Virus record (IMG/VR): IMGVR_UViG_3300020391_000003
Span: 1-64,000 of that record
Length of the DNA: 64,000 nucleotides
Reading direction: 5' to 3' (one strand)
Source of the DNA: a virus
The stretch's first letter is position 1; every line of letters starts with the position of its first letter. The notes under the pieces are model-generated. The model saw nothing but the letters and a program-made list of their open reading frames with translations. It ran no database searches and was not told where the DNA came from. This document shows positions 7,411 through 15,231 of this stretch, piece after piece. The translations under genes and the position numbers were made by a program.

Positions 7411-8363
7411 AAATATTTTTTCCAGATATACATATAACTTTGACAAAAAACTTAAGCTTATCGTTCCAAGAGTTGGGCCATCAAATAGTTATTCCATCAA
7501 AGGAATACGAAGTAAAATATTTCCCTCCTCAGAATTGGGTGTGGAACAATTCTCATGATAAAAAATCAATACAGAAGTACGGTTTTGCCACGAACTCTCT
7601 TTTTGTAAGTAATAAAGAGTTACTAGAACTAAAACCCGAAGTTATTTTTGTGAGTGCGTTCGAAAATCAATTTGAGGTTATTAATTCAATATGGTCAGAA
7701 GCGCAAAAATGGGGAGCTAAGCTCGCATTCTATAGCGGTAATGATTATTGGGAAAGTGCTTATCCTTGGGACATAATAAAAAACTATATGCCCGCAGATC
7801 AACTAGGCGCAAGCTTATGCGAAAAATACAAAAAGCATTATTTTCACTATAGACCATGGATAGACTACAAAATGTTTAACTTTGAGGGCGTATCGGATAA
7901 CAAAAAAATAGGAACATATATATGCGACTATAAAAATAATTTTCCACGAGATTTCGATTGTTATCAGCAAGTATTAAAAAAACACAATGTAGAATACATA
8001 TTATGCGAGAAAGAAACTAAACAAAAAACTGCAGAAATAATGAATGAAACATCGTGCACTCTACATATAAAAAGATTAGAAGGTTATGGCTTTGCAATAA
8101 TAGAAAGCATGGCTAAAGGTAGACCTGTATTTTTCTGGGAACCTCAAGTCGCTGGCAAGAGTTACTTAAAATGGCTAAAAAAAGGCATTACGGGATTTAT
8201 ATTTAAAAACCTAGAGGATTATCTAAAAAGACAAGCTTTATTTCAAACAGATAAAGATTTCAGAAATGAGTCTCAAATCAAATGTGCAAAAGAAATAAGA
8301 AAAATTATAAATAATGAAGAGCAAAATTTAAAACTAAACAATTTTTTACATAATCTAGTATGA
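7407..8363 (+). CDS. GT-B fold glycosyltransferase
   Basis: 318 residues with GT-B architecture: an N-terminal Rossmann-like half (MKIFFPDIHITLTKNLSLSF) and a C-terminal half with EGYGFAIIESMAKGRPVFFW (~229-248), the E-x(7)-E donor-binding motif of GT4-type retaining enzymes. It lacks a signal peptide or membrane segment, so it is cytoplasmic. Start and stop both overlap neighbours by 4 nt. Sugar and linkage cannot be predicted. Confidence 0.75.
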   Translation: MKIFFPDIHITLTKNLSLSFQELGHQIVIPSKEYEVKYFPPQNWVWNNSHDKKSIQKYGFATNSLFVSNKELLELKPEVIFVSAFENQFEVINSIWSEAQKWGAKLAFYSGNDYWESAYPWDIIKNYMPADQLGASLCEKYKKHYFHYRPWIDYKMFNFEGVSDNKKIGTYICDYKNNFPRDFDCYQQVLKKHNVEYILCEKETKQKTAEIMNETSCTLHIKRLEGYGFAIIESMAKGRPVFFWEPQVAGKSYLKWLKKGITGFIFKNLEDYLKRQALFQTDKDFRNESQIKCAKEIRKIINNEEQNLKLNNFLHNLV

Positions 8364-9064
8364 AATTAAATGATTTATTTGATTGTGTTTACTATATTAA
8401 TTTAAGCAAACGTATTGATAGAAAAAATAAATTTTGGCAATTAAATAAAAATATCCTAGACATAAATCGAACAATAAGAATTTCTGCGTTCGATGGATCA
8501 AATCAAAAAAGTAATACTGATTTCGCATCAATCATTAACGCAAGAACAGCAATATCACTAAGTTATGTTAAACCATTCTTGCATGCATTAAAAAACAATT
8601 TTAATGAGATATTGATTTTTGAAGATGACGCAGAACCTTTCTTTGCAGATGCATCTTTAGTTAACAAATATTTAGTCAATGCAAACGAATTAAATTACGA
8701 AATTATGTTCTTAGGTGGTACAATACAATCCCCCCTTGGCAGAGCTTCTCAAAATCTATTTAATTTAAAAGGTAATATTCTAGCCACTCAAGCAGTATGC
8801 TTTAATAATAGAAATAGTATTTTTAATCAATTCAATGAATTTCCAACAGACTTTAAAAGTATGAAAAAATTTTTGTTATCAAATAACGGGTGTTGTATGG
8901 ATACAATTATAGGAGAGAAATTAACACAACAAAGAGCTTCATTTATAACAGACAAATTATTATTCGGTCAATACGAAAGCTTTTCCGATATTGAAGCTCA
9001 AATAACATCTTATAACGAAGATATGATAAATAGATTTTCCAAGTTTGCATTAAATGAAATTTAA
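8360..9064 (+). CDS. GT25-family LPS glycosyltransferase
   Basis: 234 residues. YYINLSKRIDR at 11-21 is the GT25 N-terminal signature (YxINLxxRxDR). AFDGS follows, and ILIFEDDAEPFF at ~84-95 supplies the EDD metal/sugar-binding motif. GT25 members add galactose or glucose to lipooligosaccharide in bacteria. Length matches the bacterial family. It is coupled to the upstream gene by ATGA and overlaps the next start by 11 nt. Confidence 0.82.
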   Translation: MKLNDLFDCVYYINLSKRIDRKNKFWQLNKNILDINRTIRISAFDGSNQKSNTDFASIINARTAISLSYVKPFLHALKNNFNEILIFEDDAEPFFADASLVNKYLVNANELNYEIMFLGGTIQSPLGRASQNLFNLKGNILATQAVCFNNRNSIFNQFNEFPTDFKSMKKFLLSNNGCCMDTIIGEKLTQQRASFITDKLLFGQYESFSDIEAQITSYNEDMINRFSKFALNEI

Positions 9065-9977
9065 TAAACAAAGAATAATATCATTATCATATGAATATAT
9101 AAAAGACCTACGAAAAGAAGGATTTAATTGCATAAAATATGGTCAATCAGAAGATGACCCTTTAGTAATAACTAATTATTTACAAAATTTATTTATAGTT
9201 AACTTATGGTTCTTAACTCACTTCTTAATTAGTGACCTATACCCCAAAAACAAACAAGTAAAAGTTTTTGCAGTAGGAACAGATTTTTGTGTTCAAGAAA
9301 ATAATAATGGTATTTTTATCAACTTGAACAATGGTAGCCATCAACTACCACTAGGTTACAATAATTTCTCATTACCGAACCATCACATACCAAAGAATAT
9401 AAAAAAAATCTATTGCTGTAATTGCAATGTAAAAAAAGAAAATAACCTATTCTCTTATCTACCAATAGGGATACTTAAACATAATATATCTTTCCTTTGC
9501 AGTACTATAAAAGAAAATCGAAATCTTGAAGATAAAAAAAAATTATTGTATATAAACTTCAGATATGATCACCACTATAACAACGGCCCAATGTCAGAGA
9601 GAAAACATATATATCCACATTTTAAAAAATTTAATTGGGCTACATGTAAAGAAGTAGTTAATTCTAAAACCTCAGAAGAGAATCACTCAGAATTCTATAG
9701 AGATGTTTCTCTATCGACATACACCCTTAGTCCCGAAGGAATGGGAATAGATTGTTACAGAACATGGGAAGCTATTTCTTTATACTCTATACCCATAGTA
9801 AAAAGAAGTAACTTTACAGAAAGGTTAAATGAATCAAATTTACCAATATTAATTGTAGATCAATACAAAGATATAACAAAAAATTTACTAATATCAAATG
9901 CAGATAAAATAAAAAGCAAATTTAACACAGAACTATGTTTCAATAAATACTGGAAAAATATAATAAAAAATGATTAA
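9054..9977 (+). CDS. Exostosin-like (GT47-type) glycosyltransferase
   Basis: 307 residues. The diagnostic C-terminal region is LSTYTLSPEGMGIDCYRTWE (220-239) followed by ALISLYSIPIVKR-like sequence: the S-P-x-G-x-G-x-D-x-x-R-x-W-E-x-x-x-x-x-x-I-P-I-V pattern of exostosin-type transferases. A Cys cluster CCNCN at 121-125 is unusual. Codons are extremely A/T-rich even compared with neighbouring genes, which suggests separate acquisition. It overlaps the upstream gene by 11 nt and the downstream gene by 8 nt. Confidence 0.6.
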   Translation: MKFNKQRIISLSYEYIKDLRKEGFNCIKYGQSEDDPLVITNYLQNLFIVNLWFLTHFLISDLYPKNKQVKVFAVGTDFCVQENNNGIFINLNNGSHQLPLGYNNFSLPNHHIPKNIKKIYCCNCNVKKENNLFSYLPIGILKHNISFLCSTIKENRNLEDKKKLLYINFRYDHHYNNGPMSERKHIYPHFKKFNWATCKEVVNSKTSEENHSEFYRDVSLSTYTLSPEGMGIDCYRTWEAISLYSIPIVKRSNFTERLNESNLPILIVDQYKDITKNLLISNADKIKSKFNTELCFNKYWKNIIKND

Positions 9978-11343
9978 ATTAATTATATTTGATTTAGATG
10001 GAGTATTAGTTGACTCAAAAAAACTTCATTTTGATGCGCTGGACAAAGCTTTGTCTTTGATTGGCGAAGAGTACAGAATTAGTTATCAAGATCACCTAAC
10101 TTCGTATGATGGTCTATCAACCAGTAAAAAATTAAAAATGCTATGCGAAACAAAAGATTTTCCAATAAATGAAATAGATAATACGTGGAAGGCTAAACAA
10201 AAAATTACGCTAAAAATAATAGATGATTTTACAGTTGATAAAAGGATACAAAATATATTCAAAGAATTAAAATCAGAAGGATTTACTATTGCTTGTGCAA
10301 CGAACTCTATTAGAGAAACAGCAAAACTTCAACTTATCAGAAAAGGCTTTATGGAGTATATAGATTTTTTATATTCAAATCAAGATGTAAATAATCCGAA
10401 ACCAAATGCCGAAATATACATGAGATGCATGATAAAGGCTGGAGTAAGTCCAGATCAAACAGTCATAATAGAAGACTCTCATATAGGTCGAAAAGGAGCC
10501 ATAAGAAGTGGTGGCGTATTGTGCGCTGTAGAAAATCCAGATGATTTGTCTTACAATAAGATTAAAAAAACAATTTCAAATGCACACAAAAACACCAAAA
10601 AACCAAAATGGAGCTCAGATAAAATGAATGTTTTAATTCCCATGGCAGGCGCAGGATCTAGATTTGAACAGGCTGGATATACTTTCCCTAAACCACTAAT
10701 AGATGTTAATGGTAAACCAATGATTCAAAGAGTTGTAGAAAATATTAATATTGATGCAACACACATTTTTATAGTTCAAAAATCTCATTACGAAAAATAT
10801 TCCTTGCATCATACTTTAAACTTAATATCCCCAGGATGTAAAATTGTTCAAGTAGACGGAGTAACAGAAGGTGCGGCATGCACCACACTTCTCGCTAAAG
10901 AATATATCAATAATAACGATCCGCTTGTTTTAGCTAACTCAGACCAATATGTAGACTGGGATAGCAGTCAATACATGTACTCTTGCATGACAGATGATAT
11001 TGACGGATCTATACTCACCTTTAATTCGACACACCCCAAATGGAGTTATGCAAAAACGAACGATCAAAATTTTGTTACTGAAGTTGCAGAAAAAAAACCC
11101 ATCAGTGAAAATGCGACTGTAGGAATTTATTTCTGGAAAAAAGGAAAAGATTATGTTGAGTGTGCAGAATCTATGATAGAAAAAAATATCAGAGTTAATA
11201 ATGAATTTTACGTTTGTCCAGTTTATAACGAAGCTATTTTAAAACATGCTAAAATTAAAACATTTCATATAGAAAAAATGTGGGGATTAGGAACACCAGA
11301 AGACTTAGATACTTTTCTAAAGCATGATATTTATAGCTCATAG
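9970..11343 (+). CDS. Bifunctional HAD hydrolase-sugar nucleotidyltransferase fusion
   Basis: 457 residues, two enzymes in one chain. Residues 1-~205 form a HAD-superfamily beta-phosphoglucomutase-type domain: nucleophile motif FDLDGVLVDS (D8, D10), ATNS motif II at 110-113, KPNAEIY with the motif III lysine, and IEDS at 167-170. Residues 219-457 are an NTP transferase: MNVLIPMAGAGSRF, pyrophosphorylase loop at 226-232, then FPKPLIDVNGKPMI, ending MWGLGTPEDLDTFL. The pairing suggests dephosphorylation or isomerisation of a sugar phosphate plus its activation to NDP-sugar, feeding the adjacent transferases. An internal ATG at 10624 could give the transferase alone, but no ribosome site is visible. 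Confidence 0.8.
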   Translation: MIKLIIFDLDGVLVDSKKLHFDALDKALSLIGEEYRISYQDHLTSYDGLSTSKKLKMLCETKDFPINEIDNTWKAKQKITLKIIDDFTVDKRIQNIFKELKSEGFTIACATNSIRETAKLQLIRKGFMEYIDFLYSNQDVNNPKPNAEIYMRCMIKAGVSPDQTVIIEDSHIGRKGAIRSGGVLCAVENPDDLSYNKIKKTISNAHKNTKKPKWSSDKMNVLIPMAGAGSRFEQAGYTFPKPLIDVNGKPMIQRVVENINIDATHIFIVQKSHYEKYSLHHTLNLISPGCKIVQVDGVTEGAACTTLLAKEYINNNDPLVLANSDQYVDWDSSQYMYSCMTDDIDGSILTFNSTHPKWSYAKTNDQNFVTEVAEKKPISENATVGIYFWKKGKDYVECAESMIEKNIRVNNEFYVCPVYNEAILKHAKIKTFHIEKMWGLGTPEDLDTFLKHDIYSS

Positions 11344-11746
11344 AGGTAACACCGATGGTCCTCGCCCAGAAAAAGAAAACAAGCAGGACTACATTTTAGA
11401 TGCAATACAAAAAGGATATGATGTAGAAATTGATATTTGGGCAGACAAAAAACTTTGGCTTGGACATGACAAACCTCAATATAAAGTTGATTTAAAATTT
11501 CTAACAAAAAATTTTAATAAGTTATGGATTCACTGTAAAAATCTAGAAGCTATAGATATACTATCTGAGTTTAGCTTATTTAACTTCTTTTGGCATCAAA
11601 ATGATGACTTTACATTAACATCAAAAAATTTCGTATGGACTTATCCGGGAAAAAGTGTTTGCAACAAAAGTGTTCTCGTTCTGGATAACGCCCGACAATA
11701 TTCAGGTCAATCATGCTTTGGTCTCTGCTCAGATTACTTGGTATGA
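11324..11746 (+). CDS. Short GDPD/PI-PLC-like phosphodiesterase domain protein
   Basis: 140 residues, about half a usual GDPD barrel. Motifs fit the family start: IAHRGN (H6-R7), EN at 18-19, VEIDIW (E35, D37) and LGHD (46-49), followed by WIHCKN (68-73). These correspond to the catalytic HR, EN and ExD/H residues of glycerophosphodiester phosphodiesterases. Related short proteins occur in bacterial capsule loci. It overlaps the HAD-NTP fusion by 20 nt and the WavE-like gene by 4 nt (ATGA). It may process a phosphodiester substituent on the glycan; the truncated barrel makes activity uncertain. Confidence 0.65.
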   Translation: MIFIAHRGNTDGPRPEKENKQDYILDAIQKGYDVEIDIWADKKLWLGHDKPQYKVDLKFLTKNFNKLWIHCKNLEAIDILSEFSLFNFFWHQNDDFTLTSKNFVWTYPGKSVCNKSVLVLDNARQYSGQSCFGLCSDYLV

Positions 11747-12612
11747 ATGAAACAGATCGCCTGTTTCTAAATTATTTAGATCACGATTTGTATATAAGCC
11801 CCTATCATAGGTGGCTATATAAATTTAATAAATGCCTCCTTAAAAGAACACTTGATTTTGAAAACAAAATTTCAATTATAATTCAAGGCTCGCTTCATCC
11901 TAGATCAATAAAAACCATACCATATTATTTGAGATACGGACAGGTAGTTGTTAGCTGTTGGGACTCTGATGATTTATCTCTTCTTGAAGAATACAAGAAC
12001 CATATAAAAATTGTTGTGAACAAATATTCCGATGTCCCCAAAAGCCCAAGAAAAGGTGGAACGCAAGCGCCATGGATATATCAACACTTTACCACCTTAA
12101 ACGGAATAAAAGAATCTTCAGGATATTTTTGTATTAAGGTTCGTTCAGATGAAAGCTATCCAGTGCTAGATCCAATCATAAATATACTAAAGCATAATAG
12201 AGACAACAAAGATAAAGATACTCAATTATACCAATATTTTAAAATAGTGACATCTAACATATATTTCAGATTTGATAAAGAAAATAAATTTCATCCATCA
12301 GATCATGTAATTGCTGGACAAAAAAGTAGAATGCAAGACATATTTACTAGAGGTTTAGAATTATGCCAACAAAAAGGAGCCGCTAGGTTTCCAGAGCAAC
12401 TTATTTGCAGAGCGATTATAGAAACTTATTATGATCCAATCAAAAAACAAACAGATTTTTTAAATGAAAAAGAGTCTAAATCTTTAATGAAAAAACATTT
12501 TGATATAATAAGAATACGCGATCTACCCAATCATATATGGACATCAAGTTATAGAAAATATGACCCACTTTATAACGAAGAAGGTTGGTGTAATCATATA
12601 GATTTAATTTAG
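11743..12612 (+). CDS. WavE-like LPS/capsule biosynthesis protein
   Basis: About 289 residues from MNETDRLFL. The frame is open from 11713, but the ATG at 11743 forms an ATGA overlap with the previous stop as elsewhere in this operon. ISIIIQGSLHPRSIK, then VVVSCWDSDD, matches the WavE pattern (xxxVIQGP...xxxSTWxxxD). CIKVRSDE and HPSDHVIAGQ follow, as in WavE proteins involved in LPS core synthesis. Last gene of the chain; a new promoter starts right after its stop. Confidence 0.65.
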   Translation: MNETDRLFLNYLDHDLYISPYHRWLYKFNKCLLKRTLDFENKISIIIQGSLHPRSIKTIPYYLRYGQVVVSCWDSDDLSLLEEYKNHIKIVVNKYSDVPKSPRKGGTQAPWIYQHFTTLNGIKESSGYFCIKVRSDESYPVLDPIINILKHNRDNKDKDTQLYQYFKIVTSNIYFRFDKENKFHPSDHVIAGQKSRMQDIFTRGLELCQQKGAARFPEQLICRAIIETYYDPIKKQTDFLNEKESKSLMKKHFDIIRIRDLPNHIWTSSYRKYDPLYNEEGWCNHIDLI

Positions 12613-12640
12613 TTGATAAACATTAATTCTTTGTTATAAT
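12613..12640 (+). promoter_or_regulatory. Sigma70-like promoter for the PC4-like gene unit
   Basis: TTGATA (12613-12618), 16-nt spacer, TATAAT (12635-12640), immediately after the WavE-like stop. Expected +1 near 12647 leaves a ~15-nt leader to the ATG at 12662 without a clear Shine-Dalgarno sequence. It gives the 12662-17218 genes their own transcription. Confidence 0.7.
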
Positions 12641-12661
12641 CTCGTATAACCTAGAATAAAA

Positions 12662-13327
12662 ATGTCAATATCATTATACAAACCAAATAGTAAGAATACA
12701 GGCTGCGCCTTCAATTTTTCTATAGGACAAAATAAAAATAAAGAGCCTGTAGTTTATGTTAATGCAATTCAACAGTATAGCTGGGATGAAAAAAATAGAA
12801 GTGGAAGCTTTTCTAATAATGCAAGCGATCCAGACAAAAAGATTAGTTTGAAATTTACTGAATTTGAAATAGGTGGAATAATAAGCGCATTCAATAATAG
12901 AAATGAATATTCATCCTTTCACTCTTTTGAAGACAACAAGACGTCAATCAAATTCGCCCCATGGGACAAGAAGACAAAAATTAAAGTAGGTGATCAAGAA
13001 AAATATGTAGTACTTCCAGCTTTTGGTGTTACTTTTACAAGAAATGGAAATCAAACTTTCAGAATTCCAATAGAACCTGGAGAAGTTGAGAATTTGAAAG
13101 AATTTTTCAAACATTATCTAAGCAATCTATATGACCACAGAAGGCTTGAAGAACATAAAAAACTACAAGACTATAAATCAAAAACTACAGACAGAGGAGT
13201 TTCTTACCTTCCAGGCAGCGTTGGCATTTTGCAAAATGTTTTTGATCTTGTTTCGCAAGAAACTTCGCAAACAAGCGTATCCGAAGAAGAGGTAGCAGAT
13301 CATATTTCTGATGAAGCTCCTTTTTAA
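12662..13327 (+). CDS. PC4/whirly-like ssDNA-binding protein with SSB-type acidic tip
   Basis: 221 residues. The N-terminal ~115 residues have the strand pattern of small phage PC4/whirly-like ssDNA-binding proteins: NTGCAFNFSIG, VYVNAIQQYSWDEKNRSGSF, ISLKFTEFEIGGIISAF, YSSFHSFE and IKFAPW. The tail is disordered and ends EVADHISDEAPF, resembling the acidic SSB C-terminal peptide that docks replication proteins. It probably protects or organises ssDNA in replication or recombination, or acts in transcription. It heads a unit with two transferases and a possible annealing protein; its stop overlaps the next ATG by 1 nt. Confidence 0.6.
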   Translation: MSISLYKPNSKNTGCAFNFSIGQNKNKEPVVYVNAIQQYSWDEKNRSGSFSNNASDPDKKISLKFTEFEIGGIISAFNNRNEYSSFHSFEDNKTSIKFAPWDKKTKIKVGDQEKYVVLPAFGVTFTRNGNQTFRIPIEPGEVENLKEFFKHYLSNLYDHRRLEEHKKLQDYKSKTTDRGVSYLPGSVGILQNVFDLVSQETSQTSVSEEEVADHISDEAPF

Positions 13328-15231
13328 TGAAAAAGAAAAAAGTATTAATCCACAGTAATCACTGTAAGGCTTATACGGGCTTCGGCAAGCACACAAAAAA
13401 TATATTATTATATTTACAAAAAACAGGTAAGTACGATTTAGTAGAGTTTTCTAATGGTATAAAATGGGGAGATCCATCTTTACAAAATTTACCATGGAAA
13501 TGTGAGGGCTCATTACCAAATAGCCCATCTCTTCTCAAGAAACTAAACGAAGATCCAAGCTTGGCGAGAAGCGCCAGCTATGGAGCTTATAGTATTGATA
13601 AAATTATAGAAAGAGAAAAACCAGATTTATATATAGGAATAGAAGATATCTGGGCCTTCTCTGGATATACAGACAAAAAGTGGTGGAACAAAATAAACTG
13701 CATGATATGGACCACATTAGATAGCCTTCCAATATTACCAGAAGCAGAAAAGTCTGCCCACAAGATTCAACATTACTATACTTGGGCTTCTTTTGCGCAA
13801 AAATCTTTAAATAAAATAGGCCATAAACATGTAAAAACCTTACACGGCGCCTTAGACACTAAAAATTTTAAAAGATTAAGCGACGAAGAAAGGTTGAGAA
13901 TGAGGACTTATTTTAAAACTCAAGATGACTTTGTAATAGGATTTGTTTTTAGAAATCAACTAAGAAAAAGTGTTCCTAATTTACTCGAGGGTTTTAAGAT
14001 TTTTTGCAGTCAAAATCCAGAGTGTTCTGCAAAGTTATTATTACATACTAGCTGGAGTGAAGGTTGGGATATACCAAGATTAATCAAAGAAAAAGGTATT
14101 GATCCGAGTAGAGTACTAACAACATATGTGTGCGAAAAATGTAAAAGTTTTGAAATTAAAAAATTTACTACAGAAAAAGAAGATTGCTCATTTTGTGGTG
14201 CCAAAAAATCACAAAAAACTACTAGCACTAAACTTGGTGTCAGTGAAACTCAGCTTAATCAAATTTATAATAATATGGATGTATACTGCCATCCATTTAC
14301 TAGTGGCGGACAAGAGATTCCTATACAAGAAGCAAAACTCACAGAGCTAATAACCTTAGTAACAAATTATAGCTGCGGAGAAGACTGCTGTACAGATGAA
14401 GCCGCTGGTTTCGGACTAAGTTGGACTGAATACAGAGAACCTGGAACTCAATTTATTAAAGCTAGCACAAGCCCAGATAGCATAGCTAGTCAACTTAGAA
14501 AAGTTTTTAAAATGAAAAAAGAGAAGCGCTCTGAAATGGGTAAACAAGCACGAGAATTTGTTATTAAAAATTACAGTATAGAAGCAGTGGGCGCTCAATT
14601 AGAAAAAATTATCGACGATATGCCTAAACCAGATTGGGATTTTGATTTTACATCTAATCCCAAGAATCCAGATTACAATCCTCCGGAAATCGAAAGTGAT
14701 TCTGCATGGATAAAAGATATATATAAAAATATACTTGATATGGAAATTATAGATTCAGATGAAGGACACAAACATTGGTTAAAAAGATTAAATGATGATA
14801 TGTCTAGACAAGATGTTTTAAAATATTTCAAACAAGTTGCCACTAAAGAGAATGATAAAAGTAAAAAAATAGACTTTGCAGAACTTCTTGATAAAAATGA
14901 TGAAGGAAAAAGAATTTTAATATCTATGCCTCAAAGCATAGGAGATATATATCTTTGCACATCTTTATTTAAAAATATGAAAGAATTATATCCAGAATAT
15001 AATATTTATTTTGCAACAAAACCAGAATACTTTGACATACTTGATGGCAATCCATACTTACATAAAGTTATTCCTTATGATAAAAACCTAGATAACTTAA
15101 CAGCAATGGAGGGACAAGCCAATCATAAAGGTTTTTTCGAAATTGCATTCTTACCTTTTATAGGAACTCAAAGAATGTTAAATTATATTCATAACGGAAA
15201 AGATAAAATACAATTTGATATATGCACTTAA
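13327..15231 (+). CDS. Glycosyltransferase fused to the N-terminal half of a GT9 enzyme, with an embedded zinc ribbon
   Basis: 634 residues. Residues ~1-430 are a GT-B transferase: N-terminal HSNHCKAYTGFGKHTKNI, donor half FVIGFVFRNQLRKSVPNLLE, and SGGQEIPIQEAKL as the EGxGxPxxEA equivalent. A CxxC...CxxC zinc ribbon (~268-290; VCEKC, CSFCG) is inserted in the donor half. After a linker, residues ~527-634 form a GT9 N-terminal domain: RILISMPQSIGDIYLCTSLF. The chain stops where the GT9 C-terminal half should begin; that half is encoded by the next gene in a 10-nt overlap. Probably both act as one complex. Confidence 0.7.
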   Translation: MKKKKVLIHSNHCKAYTGFGKHTKNILLYLQKTGKYDLVEFSNGIKWGDPSLQNLPWKCEGSLPNSPSLLKKLNEDPSLARSASYGAYSIDKIIEREKPDLYIGIEDIWAFSGYTDKKWWNKINCMIWTTLDSLPILPEAEKSAHKIQHYYTWASFAQKSLNKIGHKHVKTLHGALDTKNFKRLSDEERLRMRTYFKTQDDFVIGFVFRNQLRKSVPNLLEGFKIFCSQNPECSAKLLLHTSWSEGWDIPRLIKEKGIDPSRVLTTYVCEKCKSFEIKKFTTEKEDCSFCGAKKSQKTTSTKLGVSETQLNQIYNNMDVYCHPFTSGGQEIPIQEAKLTELITLVTNYSCGEDCCTDEAAGFGLSWTEYREPGTQFIKASTSPDSIASQLRKVFKMKKEKRSEMGKQAREFVIKNYSIEAVGAQLEKIIDDMPKPDWDFDFTSNPKNPDYNPPEIESDSAWIKDIYKNILDMEIIDSDEGHKHWLKRLNDDMSRQDVLKYFKQVATKENDKSKKIDFAELLDKNDEGKRILISMPQSIGDIYLCTSLFKNMKELYPEYNIYFATKPEYFDILDGNPYLHKVIPYDKNLDNLTAMEGQANHKGFFEIAFLPFIGTQRMLNYIHNGKDKIQFDICT

